From: Bacteroidaceae bacterium
GTDB taxonomy: Bacteria > Bacteroidota > Bacteroidia > Bacteroidales > Bacteroidaceae
Assembly: GCA_017427185.1 (NCBI GenBank)
Contig: JAFRTJ010000010.1
Coordinates: 1-64,000, forward strand
Length of the DNA stretch: 64,000 nucleotides
Reading direction: 5' to 3'
This document shows positions 8,958-18,675 of this stretch, piece after piece; position 1 is the first letter of the stretch; the number at the start of each line of letters is the position of its first letter. The position numbers and the translations under genes are program-made. The notes beneath the pieces were generated by a model, which did no database searches, was not told the DNA's origin, and saw nothing but the letters and a program-made list of their open reading frames with translations.

Positions 8958-9522
8958 GGCATAGCCATACACCTGTTTGTTTTGCAAGAGATTTAAAATG
9001 ATCCATTGTAAACCAAAGACATTGGTCTCGATGAACGTCAAGAGATTTTGAAATTCATAATCTTCACATCCTTCATTATCGCGTTTCTCAAGGAAGTTAT
9101 CTCTACTTCTTAAACGTATCCAGTTTCATATATATATGAGGCTACGATACGGCTGACGGCGCGTGAGCAAAAAAATTCTGTCATTTCATCATTATAAACG
9201 GGGAATGCGTATTTAGCAGAACGCAATGAACTCAAAAGTACCCTACACCCTACACCAGGGGGCTTAATGCATTCTGAATCAGCGAGATATATGGGTGTAG
9301 GCTCACAAAACAGCCTACACCCATGTTTCTTTCTAATAGTCAATGAGTTAGGGGCATGCGGTGTAGAGTGTAGGCCAAAATGCAGTAGGAAAAAAAACAC
9401 GTGGAATCGGACGAAATGATATGCCGTGTGAGCCCAAACGACGTATTATATTTGAGGAAGCAACGAGAGGCATTATTGCAAGGTAAACTTGAAAGCCAAT
9501 GATGCGTGAATTCAGGGAAAAG
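8958..9522. other. Gene-free stretch with CTACACC-rich inverted repeats
   Basis: No convincing gene. It contains clustered CTACACC motifs in both orientations (direct pair around 9242-9256, hairpin at 9291-9324, inverted copies around 9359-9376). This looks like the remnant or boundary of a repeat element, but no transposase or integrase frame is present. The one open frame here (9110-9400, minus) has no recognisable features. Confidence 0.5.
9291..9324. repeat. Perfect 13-bp inverted repeat (hairpin) built on GGGTGTAGGCT
   Basis: ATGGGTGTAGGCT (9291-9303) pairs with AGCCTACACCCAT (9312-9324) around an 8-nt loop, followed on the plus strand by GTTTCTTTCT. It could act as a terminator for the hydrolase gene ending at 8957, though 330 bp away, or be part of the CTACACC-rich repeat region. 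Confidence 0.55.
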
Positions 9523-9560
9523 AAGAACCCCAGAAGTTATGAGTGGCTTCTGGGGTTCTT
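9523..9560 (-). terminator. Strong hairpin terminator downstream of the fasciclin gene
   Basis: AAGAACCCCAGAAG (9523-9536) and CTTCTGGGGTTCTT (9547-9560) form a perfect 14-bp stem with a 10-nt loop, about 20 bp after the fasciclin stop. On the minus strand a pyrimidine-rich CTTTTCCC follows. The symmetry means it may also work on the plus strand. Confidence 0.7.
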
Positions 9561-9580
9561 TGTATGTGAATATGTAATGT

Positions 9581-11722
9581 TTACCAAACGTCCTCAGGCT
9601 CAGCTGGGTTATCGTAAATCTCCTTGGGGCAGAACTCGATGTAATCGAGATAGAGCTCTTTCCTGTCAGAATCAAGCACGGACTTGAATCGGAGATAATA
9701 GGTCTTGTCTGGATCGAGGGTTCCGCGCCAAAGGAGATGACGGGTGCAACGGGTATCGTCGCGAGCTGTCAGACTGGAGTTGCTCTCATGCACCTCGTGG
9801 CGGGCACTCTTCATCACATTGTGGTTGCGCAGTTTGTGGTCAACCTCAGCATCGATCTCCTCGTCGCCTGTGTCATCAATATTGTTGGATTCACCATAGA
9901 GGGCAAGAATACCCTTCGTCATATCGATGGGAATACCTGTTACAGGAAGGTTATTAGGATTAGAGCCGAAATAGGTCTGTACGACTCCACGGGCGCCTGT
10001 AGCCAAGGTCTTGTAACGAACCTCGTAGGTACCAGTCTTGGGAACTGGAGGAAGGGTAAAGCGGATATCGAAACGGCCAAAGGCTTTATCCTCGTCCTGA
10101 CAGTAGTTAGCCCAGTTGATTCGATAACCATTGTAATGGATGAAATGGGTTTCCTCGTTGAGGATACTCATATTGTCGAAGTACTTGTAGACTCCGTCTT
10201 GGGGGATATAGACATGCTGGTGCTTACCCTCCATAGAGTCAGCACGACGGATGCCATTGGTGATAGCCTCTGGGAACATAGCAAAAAGATCGATACGGAT
10301 GCGTTCCTTACCCAGGTTGTTGCGAACCTCGTCTGTGTATGCCAAAGGTTTGTCGATGGGATAGATGCAAGCGTTGACGATATCGTTCACGATGGTCAGT
10401 TCATCGTCGCGCAGAATGAGGGAACCTACCTTGTCCTCATCGCAGCTGAGCTCATGGCCATTGCCCTTGCGGCCGTTATCAAGATTGGGGAAACGATTCA
10501 GGTAAACACCCTCGCTCTCCTTGCTCTCGAAGATCTTGAGCAGACGGCGGTCGCCCATTGTGCAATACCACTCAAATACGGGGATACTGTATCTATAGGG
10601 GTTGGAGAGGGTGTAACCTACTTCGTTGCAATGGTATACCAACTTGTTGGCAGGAATACGCATGGGCAGGATATGATAGGTCACCCACTGGTAGAGCAGG
10701 TGTTTGGGAGAATCATAATTCTCGTCGGTGGCAAAAGTCTTCTCACTCAAGTACATGCCGTTGTCCAGAATCCACTGCTGCAACTGCTGCAGAGCATCAG
10801 GAGCAGTTGGGTCGATACCTTGGGAACGCCAGTATTCATCCGTCTCCGCGAAAATGGTAAATCCGTACTTGCGATGCTCTGGAGCATGGGCATCAGGGTC
10901 GCCTGCTGTTGCAGACTTATCGCCACCACCCTTGTCCTGATAGTTTTCCATATCAGGAATCTGACCACGCTGATACATGGTCTCATAGACCTCGTCGCGA
11001 ACGGCAGACAGCGTGTCGAAAAGGCCACATGCCTGAAGCACGCGAGCCATGAGGAGGAAGCCTTCCGTCTTGTTCTCAATAACGTCCTTCAGATAGCGCG
11101 TGGCTGTCAGGTCGTTGGGGGCAATCACCTTTTGCATCATGTGGACAACGCCATTGATGGCAGGGATGTCACGATTGAAGGCATCCATTGGGCACAAGCC
11201 ATTGATATAAAGGCTATCTGGCTCATTCTCAGGACTGTAGATAGTTATCTTGTGGTCATTGAGACTCGACAATGGTATCTCAGCATTGTTCTGTGCTGGG
11301 AAATTGGACGTGTAATAGATCTGCTCGGCCAGGTCTCCACCATCAATAATACTGTTCATAACAATCACTTTCCGGATAGAATCCAGTTTGGTACTATCCT
11401 GGAAAGCATCCCAAGAGGGATAACTGATGATTTCATTGTCGACCAGTTCCTGAAGATACTCATGTATAGCTTCGTTGGTTGGTGCGAAGACCGTAAAGTT
11501 GCCACGAGCCGTCATCAACTGATAGACAGTGGAGTTGCTCATTATACTTATGGGTACATGCTTCATCAACTCAACATACTCGCTATATACCTCATGGGTC
11601 TCCAGATAACCGGCAATGGTACGCTCAGTAAACACGTAACGTGCTGAGGTATCGATGTTTTCTGTACAAGAACTTATTGCCAGAACCAAAATTACTGATA
11701 GGGAGACAAGAACCTTTCTCAT
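9581..11722 (-). CDS. Fasciclin (FAS1) domain lipoprotein
   Basis: 713 residues. Lipoprotein signal with lipobox ISSC (Cys19). A FAS1 domain begins near residue 28 and contains the hallmark FTVFAPTNEAI (about 76-86) and a later GVVHMM segment; a second, divergent FAS1-like half follows (about 220-420). The C-terminal ~200 residues look like a beta-sandwich with the repeated DPDKTYYLRFKSV strand pattern, ending in PEDVW. FAS1 proteins mediate adhesion; this one is probably exposed on the outer membrane. A full-length paralogue with a nonsense codon lies at 26294-28441. It has its own terminator; the upstream gene ends in a GC-rich hairpin. Confidence 0.82.
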   Translation of the reverse strand: MRKVLVSLSVILVLAISSCTENIDTSARYVFTERTIAGYLETHEVYSEYVELMKHVPISIMSNSTVYQLMTARGNFTVFAPTNEAIHEYLQELVDNEIISYPSWDAFQDSTKLDSIRKVIVMNSIIDGGDLAEQIYYTSNFPAQNNAEIPLSSLNDHKITIYSPENEPDSLYINGLCPMDAFNRDIPAINGVVHMMQKVIAPNDLTATRYLKDVIENKTEGFLLMARVLQACGLFDTLSAVRDEVYETMYQRGQIPDMENYQDKGGGDKSATAGDPDAHAPEHRKYGFTIFAETDEYWRSQGIDPTAPDALQQLQQWILDNGMYLSEKTFATDENYDSPKHLLYQWVTYHILPMRIPANKLVYHCNEVGYTLSNPYRYSIPVFEWYCTMGDRRLLKIFESKESEGVYLNRFPNLDNGRKGNGHELSCDEDKVGSLILRDDELTIVNDIVNACIYPIDKPLAYTDEVRNNLGKERIRIDLFAMFPEAITNGIRRADSMEGKHQHVYIPQDGVYKYFDNMSILNEETHFIHYNGYRINWANYCQDEDKAFGRFDIRFTLPPVPKTGTYEVRYKTLATGARGVVQTYFGSNPNNLPVTGIPIDMTKGILALYGESNNIDDTGDEEIDAEVDHKLRNHNVMKSARHEVHESNSSLTARDDTRCTRHLLWRGTLDPDKTYYLRFKSVLDSDRKELYLDYIEFCPKEIYDNPAEPEDVW

Positions 11723-11757
11723 ATCGCTTACGAAAATAGAAGTTTTTTACTTAATAT

Positions 11758-11787
11758 CCCCTGCCGCTCGATTAGGAGCGGCAGGGG
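11758..11787 (-). terminator. GC-rich hairpin after the discoidin-module protein gene
   Basis: CCCCTGCCGCTC (11758-11769) pairs with GAGCGGCAGGGG (11776-11787), a perfect 12-bp stem with a 6-nt loop, 18 bp beyond the stop at 11806. There is no T run on either side, so it may end transcription inefficiently or protect the 3' end while allowing read-through into the fasciclin gene. Confidence 0.65.
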
Positions 11788-11805
11788 TGAAAAGGATTAA
11801 TGTAA

Positions 11806-14800
11806 TCAGCGAACAAAGACCTTGCGGCCATTCATGATATAAATACCCTTCTGAGTGGGCTTCTCAACACGTACGCCAGTGAGCGTGTAGATGCCAGTAT
11901 CTGTGCGGTCAGCAGCGATGCTGTTGATAGCGTTGATTGTCTGGCCACCCTGCTCTTCCATCTTGGCACGAGTGATAATCTGGATATTGCGAACATCCAT
12001 CTCGAAGGTACCAGCCTTAGAAAGCTCCCAACGGAACCAGTCGGTGGTTGAAGAACCCCAACCCCACTCTTTGATACCGTCAGCGATGTCAATGTAAACG
12101 CGAGTCCATTCAGTAGCGGGCTCCAAGTCACCAAAGGTGATGTACTTGGTAGTAACCACACTGGGATTTGCGAAATACAGAGAACTGGACTCTACCTTAG
12201 AATTAGCCTTGTACTCGAAGGTGACAATGGTCTCATCCTCAGTCAAAGGCTCATAAGTAACCTTATTCAAGCCAATGTTGGGACGATTGCCGTTAGCTGT
12301 CAGATGATAAACGAAAGCAGACTCTTCTGTGAAGTCCATATTACCCTTCGTCTTCTGTGCGTCGAACTCCAGATAGCAAGGATACTTCTCGAACAATTCC
12401 TTCTTGGCAGCAATAGCCTCAGAAGCACTGTAAACACCTGAGCAACCGTCCAGAACGCTATAAATAGCATCCATCAGGGCATTCTGCTCATCGGTAGACA
12501 TTACGTTCATGTGCTCCTCCCACTTAGACTGTACCAGCAGATGAGCATCGATTGCTTCTATGTAAGCAACCTTGGTATCATAGATAGAGTAGAAGAGGTC
12601 GGTATTCTTCTCAATGATGGCATACTTTTCAGCAGCAGTTGCAGGAGCAGACTCCAGATTGCTTCTCAAGGCAGCCAAATCATTCAGGTTCACATAAGGC
12701 TTTGACTTGTAAGCCTCACCCGTGTCGGCATCGGTATTGTAGTTCTCGAGAGTAGCGACAATCTTGCTTTGACCAGCCATAGCACGATCCAAAGCACCAT
12801 CAGACAAATCGCTTCCAAGCTCACCCAGATAGATAACACGTGCGTTACCCAGACCTGTCCAGTCGCCATCAACACCTGTACCCTCATTCTTAACGCCGAA
12901 GGTCAGAGTACCATCCGTAACGGTTGCTACGATGCTGTTCTGATAACGTCCTGCCTGGAATGCATAACAACTACCCTGAACACCCCAGATAACATAGCCC
13001 AGAGTTACCTCTTGGTCACCATCGAGAGTGGTGATAGCCTTATCAGCGATGTCGCCTTCCAGATAACAGTTCTCTCTGTCAACTGCCTGGTCAACAGGAA
13101 TCATATCGTCCAGAACAGTCTGGAGATAAGTCGCATTGCCATTAGCATAGAGAACAGCTGCATAGTTGTTGCTGTTGACGTCGCCACAAGGACGGAAACC
13201 GCCATTGATGCGAACCTCATAGAGACCATTCTTCAGGCCAGTCAGAGTCTGGCTGATATTGAAGACAGCCTTGTCCTCACAGAATTCTGCTGCAGACATT
13301 GTCTTCTCAACGTTGGTACCATAACCGAATACCTCACCGTCCCAACCTTCGTTGCCCTTAGCAAAGCTGGGGTTGATGATCATAGAAGTGATTTCAGCAC
13401 CTGCTGTGTAACCCTTGGCAACAGCAGCAGCCTGCAGAGAGGTCAGGAAGTCAATCTCGTCGATTACCTGCTCGCCTGACATGGTGTGCTCATCGATAAT
13501 CACCTTGTAAGAACCATTGAGGAACTTCTCGTCAGGTTCTACAATATCATTCATGTAAGCCTTCAGCGTAGCCAATGCCTCGCTCTCCTCAAGAGGAGTG
13601 TCAACGAGATACTGCTGTACCTCAGCAACGGCATTCATGTAAGCCTTGTAGCTATTGGCGCTCTCAGTAATCTGATCGCGAAGCTTGAGGATATTGCTAT
13701 AGATGTTATAGAGGTCTTCCATGTTTCCTGCATCGAAAATCTCAGGAAGCATCTCGTCGTACTGCTCAAGCAGAGCGGTCTCAGCAACAACGTTGGTATC
13801 GAAATCACCCAGTTCATCCAGATAGTCATCCTTCATGGAGTTGTACTCCTCTGTGGTACCAAACTCGAGCTCTGTCATCTGGAATGCATCGCCACCATCA
13901 TAAGAGCGGGTAACCACAACCTTATAATACTTGTAAGGTTCACTTACACCCTCAGAGAATCCGAAGGGAACGGTGTAGAAGTTCTCAGCAGGCAGACGGT
14001 CCTGACCAATATCCTCGCGGTTGTCAATCAGTACCCAACCCTCAGCATCAGCTGTTGCCTCAGCGTCAGAATTGAAGTTAGCGCCATAGATCTGCCAGTT
14101 CCTCCAGTTACGGCCAGAATAATCATGGGTATCGTTACCTGTTGTCAGCTTGTAGAACAAAGGTACAGTAGCCTCCATGCAGCGGAAGATGACATAGCTT
14201 CCACCAACCTGAAGAGCACCACCCCACTTGGACTCAAAGTTCTTGTCAATCAAATTGCCAACGGAACCGTCACCCCAAGTACCACCTGTTCCACCAATCA
14301 AGATGAAACCGCCTTCGAGAGCTGCCTTGGTAACCTCCTGGATGTAGCTGATCTCAGCTGTGATACCAGCATTGTCGAGTGAATGATTGGAAATGATGTA
14401 TACATAAGAACCACGAGCGAACTCTTCGCCAGGAGCCACTTCCTCATCGCAATACTTCTCCATCAGAGCCAGGGTCTCCTGATCCATGTAACTCATAGCA
14501 TCGCGCAGATCAGCCATAACTGCCTCGTACTCCTTATAGTTCTCGATGGATTCCTCGATGGCTGTCTGGAGATTCTTCAAGTTGGTATAGAGAGTACCCA
14601 ACTCGATGATGCTACCAGTTGTAGACAGGGCTTTCAGGTTCTCATTGAACTGCTCAACGTATCCTGCATAGCAGGCTGCGTCTGTATAGTCAACACCTGA
14701 GAACTCGTCATAGTAGTCAGCACGTGCCTGAATGAAATTAGCTGCATTACCAAAGGTGAGCTCACCCATCTGCATGGTGCCAGTAGGATCTGAAACCTCC

Positions 14801-16707
14801 ACTTTGAAGTAGGTGTACTTCGTGTCAGATGGATTCGACATATACATGTATGCTGCAGCAAAGTTGGCATCAGGAAGCTGAGTGTTGGTGATACCTGACT
14901 TCTCGTCCAAGAGAACCCATGCGTCAGACTCACGAGTGGCTGCCTCGTCTGAATCGAAATTGGCGCCATAGATCTTCCATGCGTTCCAGTTACGCTCTGG
15001 ATAACTGCCAGTATCATTACCTGTGAACAGACGGTAATAGGTAGGAGCAATGCCCTCGCCTACAGCACCATTACCATCATCCGTACGGAAAATAGTATAA
15101 TAGTCACCCTTGTCTGAGCACCACTTGGTGTCTTCCTGGCCGTCAACCAAACTGTAGAAGCTCTCTGAATCACCAAAACCTGAAGTACCGGAAACACCCA
15201 TATACTGAGTATCGATAGCACCCTCTGTCAGGTCAGAAGCATACTTCTCGAGCAGCATATTCACGTAGACTGACTCCTTGTTGATAGCTTCTGTGCTCAA
15301 GGAACCATTCTCCATAATATACTGATATGTACCATTGGGATAGTCAGAGCTGGGACCTGCATTGGTGGTCAGATAATTGCCGATTACCGTACGGCCCTCG
15401 CCTGTAATACAGTTATGATTCTCATAGTGATTGCGCAACTGGTTTACGATAGTTGCATAGTTCTCGTAAGCTGCATAAGAATCCTGCAAGGGAGCCTGCA
15501 TCTCGAGAGCCTTCTTGTAAGCCTGATCCACAGCAAAGATATTTTCTGCAGTCATGATGGCGTTCAAATAAGTCTGGAACTCGTCGAGAACGCTCTTCTG
15601 GCAAGCCTTGCCATCCACGATGACAGAACCTGCCATGTTGTAATGCTTCTTCTTATCGGAAGCCAATGAAGATTCGTCGCCCAGATAGAGCTCACACATC
15701 TGCATGTAGCCACCACCAGACTGGATAGACCAGATCTCTACCTTGAAATACTGGTAAGCAGTCGTGTTGCCCTTGTTGGGAGTGAAGAACACCTCGTAGC
15801 TGTTCTTGTCAGGCAACTCAGCTGATTCGATGCGCTCGTCAATCAATGTCCAGCCAGCAGCATCGCGAGTAGCCTCGCCATCGGAGGTTGCTTCCAGACC
15901 GTAGATTCTCCAAGTCTTCCAGTTACGGCCAGTCCAACTTTCATTGTCGTTACCAGTCACCAAGCAATAATAGGTGGGAGCGATGGGACGATTGGACTTG
16001 AAGATTGCGAACTGAGGCTCATTCTCAGTAATGCCATTACCCCACTTCGAGTAGTAGTCACCATCGAACAACTTGGAGAGTCCTTCGTTGTCGCCATTGT
16101 TGCGGTCACCATCGATGACTGTGTAGAACAAGTCTGATGAGCCGTAGAACTCAGCGCTTGTGCCAAAACCGAATTCTGCCATCTGCATCCAGATGTCTGT
16201 CATAGTGGCACACTCAGTAACCTCAATCATGAAGTACTGGAAAGCTGTGGTAGGAATATTGGAGCATACGAAGTCGAGAGGCGCATTGTTCTCGTCAGGA
16301 AGCAGCTCATTGTTCTTCGCATCTATCAGAACCCAACCGTTGGACTCTCTGGTTGCCTCTGCATCAGAGGAATAATTACCTGCATAGATGTTCCAAGAAG
16401 ACCAGTTGCGACCAGGGTATACACCTGAGTCACCACCTGTTACCAAGAAATAGTTAGTGGGAATCAATGCCTCTGAAGCCTTGAAGATAATCCAGCACTC
16501 AGAAGACCCAGTCGTATACGAGTGGCCCATCTTTGTCTTGATGTTACCATCAACCAGCGAGGCATAGCCCTCAGCGCCCGTACCACCCGTACCGCTCAAA
16601 GCAGTATAAGTGTACGCTGACGCACTCTGACTGGACAGCATCATCATAGCAGATGCAGCCAACGTCATCAGAGAACGTCTCAAAGAAAAAGTAGTAATTT
16701 TTTTCAT
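11806..16707 (-). CDS. Giant secreted protein with four discoidin-like modules and a C-terminal sorting-like motif
   Basis: 1633 residues, start ATG 16707 (signal peptide about 1-31, ending SQSASA). Four F5/8C-like modules occur at about 33-183, 188-345, 500-655 and 800-951. Each carries a version of TGNDT..GRNW..W.IYG followed by EATRES.GWVLID and a Y.YFKVE strand. Helical segments of about 150 residues separate modules 2-3, 3-4 and follow 4. A galactose-binding-like region (NPSFAKGNEGW) and a final beta domain precede the C-terminal tail IYTLTGVRV..GIYIMNGRKVFVR, a pattern common at the ends of Prevotella surface proteins and suggestive of type IX secretion. Probably a glycan-binding or adhesion protein; no catalytic domain seen. 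Confidence 0.8.
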   Translation of the reverse strand: MKKITTFSLRRSLMTLAASAMMMLSSQSASAYTYTALSGTGGTGAEGYASLVDGNIKTKMGHSYTTGSSECWIIFKASEALIPTNYFLVTGGDSGVYPGRNWSSWNIYAGNYSSDAEATRESNGWVLIDAKNNELLPDENNAPLDFVCSNIPTTAFQYFMIEVTECATMTDIWMQMAEFGFGTSAEFYGSSDLFYTVIDGDRNNGDNEGLSKLFDGDYYSKWGNGITENEPQFAIFKSNRPIAPTYYCLVTGNDNESWTGRNWKTWRIYGLEATSDGEATRDAAGWTLIDERIESAELPDKNSYEVFFTPNKGNTTAYQYFKVEIWSIQSGGGYMQMCELYLGDESSLASDKKKHYNMAGSVIVDGKACQKSVLDEFQTYLNAIMTAENIFAVDQAYKKALEMQAPLQDSYAAYENYATIVNQLRNHYENHNCITGEGRTVIGNYLTTNAGPSSDYPNGTYQYIMENGSLSTEAINKESVYVNMLLEKYASDLTEGAIDTQYMGVSGTSGFGDSESFYSLVDGQEDTKWCSDKGDYYTIFRTDDGNGAVGEGIAPTYYRLFTGNDTGSYPERNWNAWKIYGANFDSDEAATRESDAWVLLDEKSGITNTQLPDANFAAAYMYMSNPSDTKYTYFKVEVSDPTGTMQMGELTFGNAANFIQARADYYDEFSGVDYTDAACYAGYVEQFNENLKALSTTGSIIELGTLYTNLKNLQTAIEESIENYKEYEAVMADLRDAMSYMDQETLALMEKYCDEEVAPGEEFARGSYVYIISNHSLDNAGITAEISYIQEVTKAALEGGFILIGGTGGTWGDGSVGNLIDKNFESKWGGALQVGGSYVIFRCMEATVPLFYKLTTGNDTHDYSGRNWRNWQIYGANFNSDAEATADAEGWVLIDNREDIGQDRLPAENFYTVPFGFSEGVSEPYKYYKVVVTRSYDGGDAFQMTELEFGTTEEYNSMKDDYLDELGDFDTNVVAETALLEQYDEMLPEIFDAGNMEDLYNIYSNILKLRDQITESANSYKAYMNAVAEVQQYLVDTPLEESEALATLKAYMNDIVEPDEKFLNGSYKVIIDEHTMSGEQVIDEIDFLTSLQAAAVAKGYTAGAEITSMIINPSFAKGNEGWDGEVFGYGTNVEKTMSAAEFCEDKAVFNISQTLTGLKNGLYEVRINGGFRPCGDVNSNNYAAVLYANGNATYLQTVLDDMIPVDQAVDRENCYLEGDIADKAITTLDGDQEVTLGYVIWGVQGSCYAFQAGRYQNSIVATVTDGTLTFGVKNEGTGVDGDWTGLGNARVIYLGELGSDLSDGALDRAMAGQSKIVATLENYNTDADTGEAYKSKPYVNLNDLAALRSNLESAPATAAEKYAIIEKNTDLFYSIYDTKVAYIEAIDAHLLVQSKWEEHMNVMSTDEQNALMDAIYSVLDGCSGVYSASEAIAAKKELFEKYPCYLEFDAQKTKGNMDFTEESAFVYHLTANGNRPNIGLNKVTYEPLTEDETIVTFEYKANSKVESSSLYFANPSVVTTKYITFGDLEPATEWTRVYIDIADGIKEWGWGSSTTDWFRWELSKAGTFEMDVRNIQIITRAKMEEQGGQTINAINSIAADRTDTGIYTLTGVRVEKPTQKGIYIMNGRKVFVR

Positions 16708-16755
16708 TTGATTTTTTGGAGTTAATAAAAAAGAGTTAATTAAACATATTTTATG

Positions 16756-16786
16756 CAAAAATATTCAATTTATACCATATCCCAAC
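16756..16786 (-). promoter_or_regulatory. Promoter of the discoidin-module protein gene
   Basis: Minus strand GTTG (16783-16786), 19-bp spacing, then TATTTTTG (16756-16763). This leaves a leader of about 40 nt before ATG 16707. The 22-bp-period repeat array begins about 96 bp further upstream. Confidence 0.55.
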
Positions 16787-16881
16787 ATTTCTATAAGAAA
16801 TAGTTGAGGAAATTAAGTCAAATTAACTAAATTGTTATTCGACAAAGGATTTTCCTCCTTCATTAATACATTATCAGATCG

Positions 16882-16957
16882 CAACGTGTTGTCTCGACGG
16901 AATCAACGTGTTGAATTGGCAAAGTCAACGTGTTGTGTCTGCCATTTCAACGTGTTG
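16882..16957. repeat. 22-bp-period array A: four CAACGTGTTG units
   Basis: CAACGTGTTG occurs at 16882, 16904, 16926 and 16948, each start exactly 22 bp after the last and all in the same orientation. Spacers are 12 bp. The second spacer AATTGGCAAAGT is the exact reverse complement of a spacer in the array at 63.9 kb. The array lies between the stop of the esterase gene (16970) and the promoter of the discoidin-module gene. Confidence 0.85.
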
Positions 16958-16969
16958 TCCTGAAGGACC

Positions 16970-17821
16970 TCACTTGTCGAAGTTTCTGGAGGCATAAGGC
17001 AGGGCTATGCGAAGAGCCTGATGCCAATATTCCCAGTTGTGGACTCCATTGCGTATGCGAAGCTCATCCTTGATGCGGGCTCCCCTCATCAGCTGATGAA
17101 GACGAACGGAAAGGTCGAAGAGGAAATCATCATCGCCGCAGTCGAAGAACCACTTGACGGTACGAAGCTTCTCCTTGGTCGCATCGTCTGCCTCCTCGAT
17201 GAATTTCAGGGCAGAGTGATTCTTCACGGCCTCGCAAGTGTAGTAAAGCCAGTCCTTCTTCTGACCAGGCCCCACGTTGTTGCTCTGGTTGTCGAGCCAC
17301 GCACTCATCGCATAGCACGACGAGAATGCATCAGGATGACGCTGGCAATAGACGGTGCTTCCGCCGCCACCCATCGAGAGGCCCATCACAGCACGATGCC
17401 CTTTGTCCCCCACTCCATGATACTTCTTCTCGACAGCAGGAATGAACTCCTGGAAGAAGAAATCCTCGTAGTTCCAGTTGGGCATGTTGAAATATCCGCA
17501 AGGGACATTGTGGGTATCGCTGTCGCCTGCATTGGGCATCACGATCAGCATCTCCCTCGCCTCGCCTGACTCTATCAACTCGTCAGCCACCGTCTGCATG
17601 TTGCCTCTGTCGCGCCAAGCGTTGTGGTTGTCAGACAGTCCATGCAACAGATAGACCACTGGATACATCTTGCTCGATGTCTCAAAGTTGTTGGGCAGAT
17701 AGATGTTGTATTTGATGTATTTGCCCAGAATGGAACTCTGCACGCTGTCCGTAACAATCTTGCTTGCCTGCATAGGAATCAAAGCAACAAGAGCGAGCGC
17801 AAGTAAAAAAGTCTTTTTCAT
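16970..17821 (-). CDS. Secreted esterase of the putative-esterase (feruloyl/acetyl esterase-like) family
   Basis: 283 residues with a signal peptide (1-19, ending PMQAS). Alpha/beta hydrolase with nucleophile Ser149 in GLSMGGGG, an acid around Asp231-232 (FDCGDDD) and His261 (NGVHNW). The arrangement matches the esterase D/tributyrin esterase group, members of which deacylate xylan side chains or glutathione thioesters; the signal peptide favours an extracytoplasmic carbohydrate esterase. The TrmH-family gene ends 35 bp upstream, so co-transcription with the upstream CotH-TrmH pair is likely. The stop lies 13 bp from repeat array A. Confidence 0.83.
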   Translation of the reverse strand: MKKTFLLALALVALIPMQASKIVTDSVQSSILGKYIKYNIYLPNNFETSSKMYPVVYLLHGLSDNHNAWRDRGNMQTVADELIESGEAREMLIVMPNAGDSDTHNVPCGYFNMPNWNYEDFFFQEFIPAVEKKYHGVGDKGHRAVMGLSMGGGGSTVYCQRHPDAFSSCYAMSAWLDNQSNNVGPGQKKDWLYYTCEAVKNHSALKFIEEADDATKEKLRTVKWFFDCGDDDFLFDLSVRLHQLMRGARIKDELRIRNGVHNWEYWHQALRIALPYASRNFDK

Positions 17822-17856
17822 ATCCTATTGTTTTTTAATATGTTAACTTGTATCAT

Positions 17857-18669
17857 TTATTCTTCTCGATGAATAGCTCTCAACTCCCATAACGCAACAG
17901 CTGTGGCAGCCGCCACGTTGAGGGAATCGACGCTGTGCGACATGGGAATCCTCACCACATAATCCGATCCGCTGATTGCACTTTCTGGCAGTCCATCCCC
18001 CTCGTTCCCCATGATCAAGGCCAATTTATCTTCTGCCTTCAGGATGGGATTGTCCAGCGGAATGCTGTTGTCTGTGAGAGCCATCGCTGCTGTCTTGAAT
18101 CCCAGCGAACGGAGACAAGTCAGAGGCTCATCAACCCACGTCCAAGGAACCAGGAAGACACTTCCCATCGAGACTCGCACAGCCCTGCGATTCAATGGGT
18201 CGCAAGAATCCTGCGTCATCAGGATCGCATCCACTCCCAAGGCGGCAGCAGAACGGAAGATGGCACCAACATTTGTGCTGTCCACCACCCCTTGGATAAC
18301 TACCAGGCGATGAGCGTTGGAACAGATATCCTCGACAGAAGGAGGCACAGGCCGCCTCATGGCACACAGCACTCCACGAGTCAGGGTATAGCCTGTCAAC
18401 TGGGCCAGCGTCTCACGCTCGCCCGTATAGACAGGAATGTCGCCACAGCGCTCCAGAATGGATGCGGCATCTCCTGTGATATGGCGCTCCTCGCAAAGGA
18501 TGGCCAAAGGTTGGTAGCCTGCATCCAGAGCGACATGAATCACCTTAGGGCTCTCAGCTATGAACATGCCCTTCTCAGGCTCCAGCCGATTCCTCAGCTG
18601 GGCTTCTGTCAGAGTGGAGAACATCTCCAATCCTGGCTCATTCAGGCTCTTTACCCTAATTATATTCAC
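17857..18669 (-). CDS. TrmH/SpoU-family RNA 2'-O-methyltransferase
   Basis: 270 residues starting with GTG at 18669. An N-terminal substrate-binding region (about 1-95) is followed by the SPOUT fold. Motif 1 has N and R in VDSTNVGAIFRSAAALG, motif 2 is LIMGNEGDGL, and motif 3 is SLNVAAATAVALWE, the knotted SAM-binding segment. It should methylate ribose 2'-OH in rRNA or tRNA in the cytoplasm; the exact nucleotide is unknown. It begins 6 bp after the stop of the CotH-kinase gene, an odd housekeeping passenger among surface-protein genes. Confidence 0.88.
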   Translation of the reverse strand: MNIIRVKSLNEPGLEMFSTLTEAQLRNRLEPEKGMFIAESPKVIHVALDAGYQPLAILCEERHITGDAASILERCGDIPVYTGERETLAQLTGYTLTRGVLCAMRRPVPPSVEDICSNAHRLVVIQGVVDSTNVGAIFRSAAALGVDAILMTQDSCDPLNRRAVRVSMGSVFLVPWTWVDEPLTCLRSLGFKTAAMALTDNSIPLDNPILKAEDKLALIMGNEGDGLPESAISGSDYVVRIPMSHSVDSLNVAAATAVALWELRAIHREE

Positions 18670-18675
18670 AACGGT

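Noticed and set aside
9110..9400. A 96-codon minus-strand frame in the gene-free stretch
   Set aside because: Its sequence comes from the CTACACC repeat; no start signal, domain or conservation cue is seen.
9737..11647. A 636-codon open frame on the plus strand, opposite the fasciclin lipoprotein
   Set aside because: It is an antisense shadow of a clear lipoprotein gene with a signal peptide, FAS1 motif and paralogue; the plus-strand translation shows no domain and lacks an independent promoter.
12769..14382. Plus-strand frames of 236 and 298 codons opposite the discoidin-module gene
   Set aside because: Low-complexity, Leu/Ile/Val-rich translation typical of antisense frames; the minus strand has repeated domains and a signal peptide.
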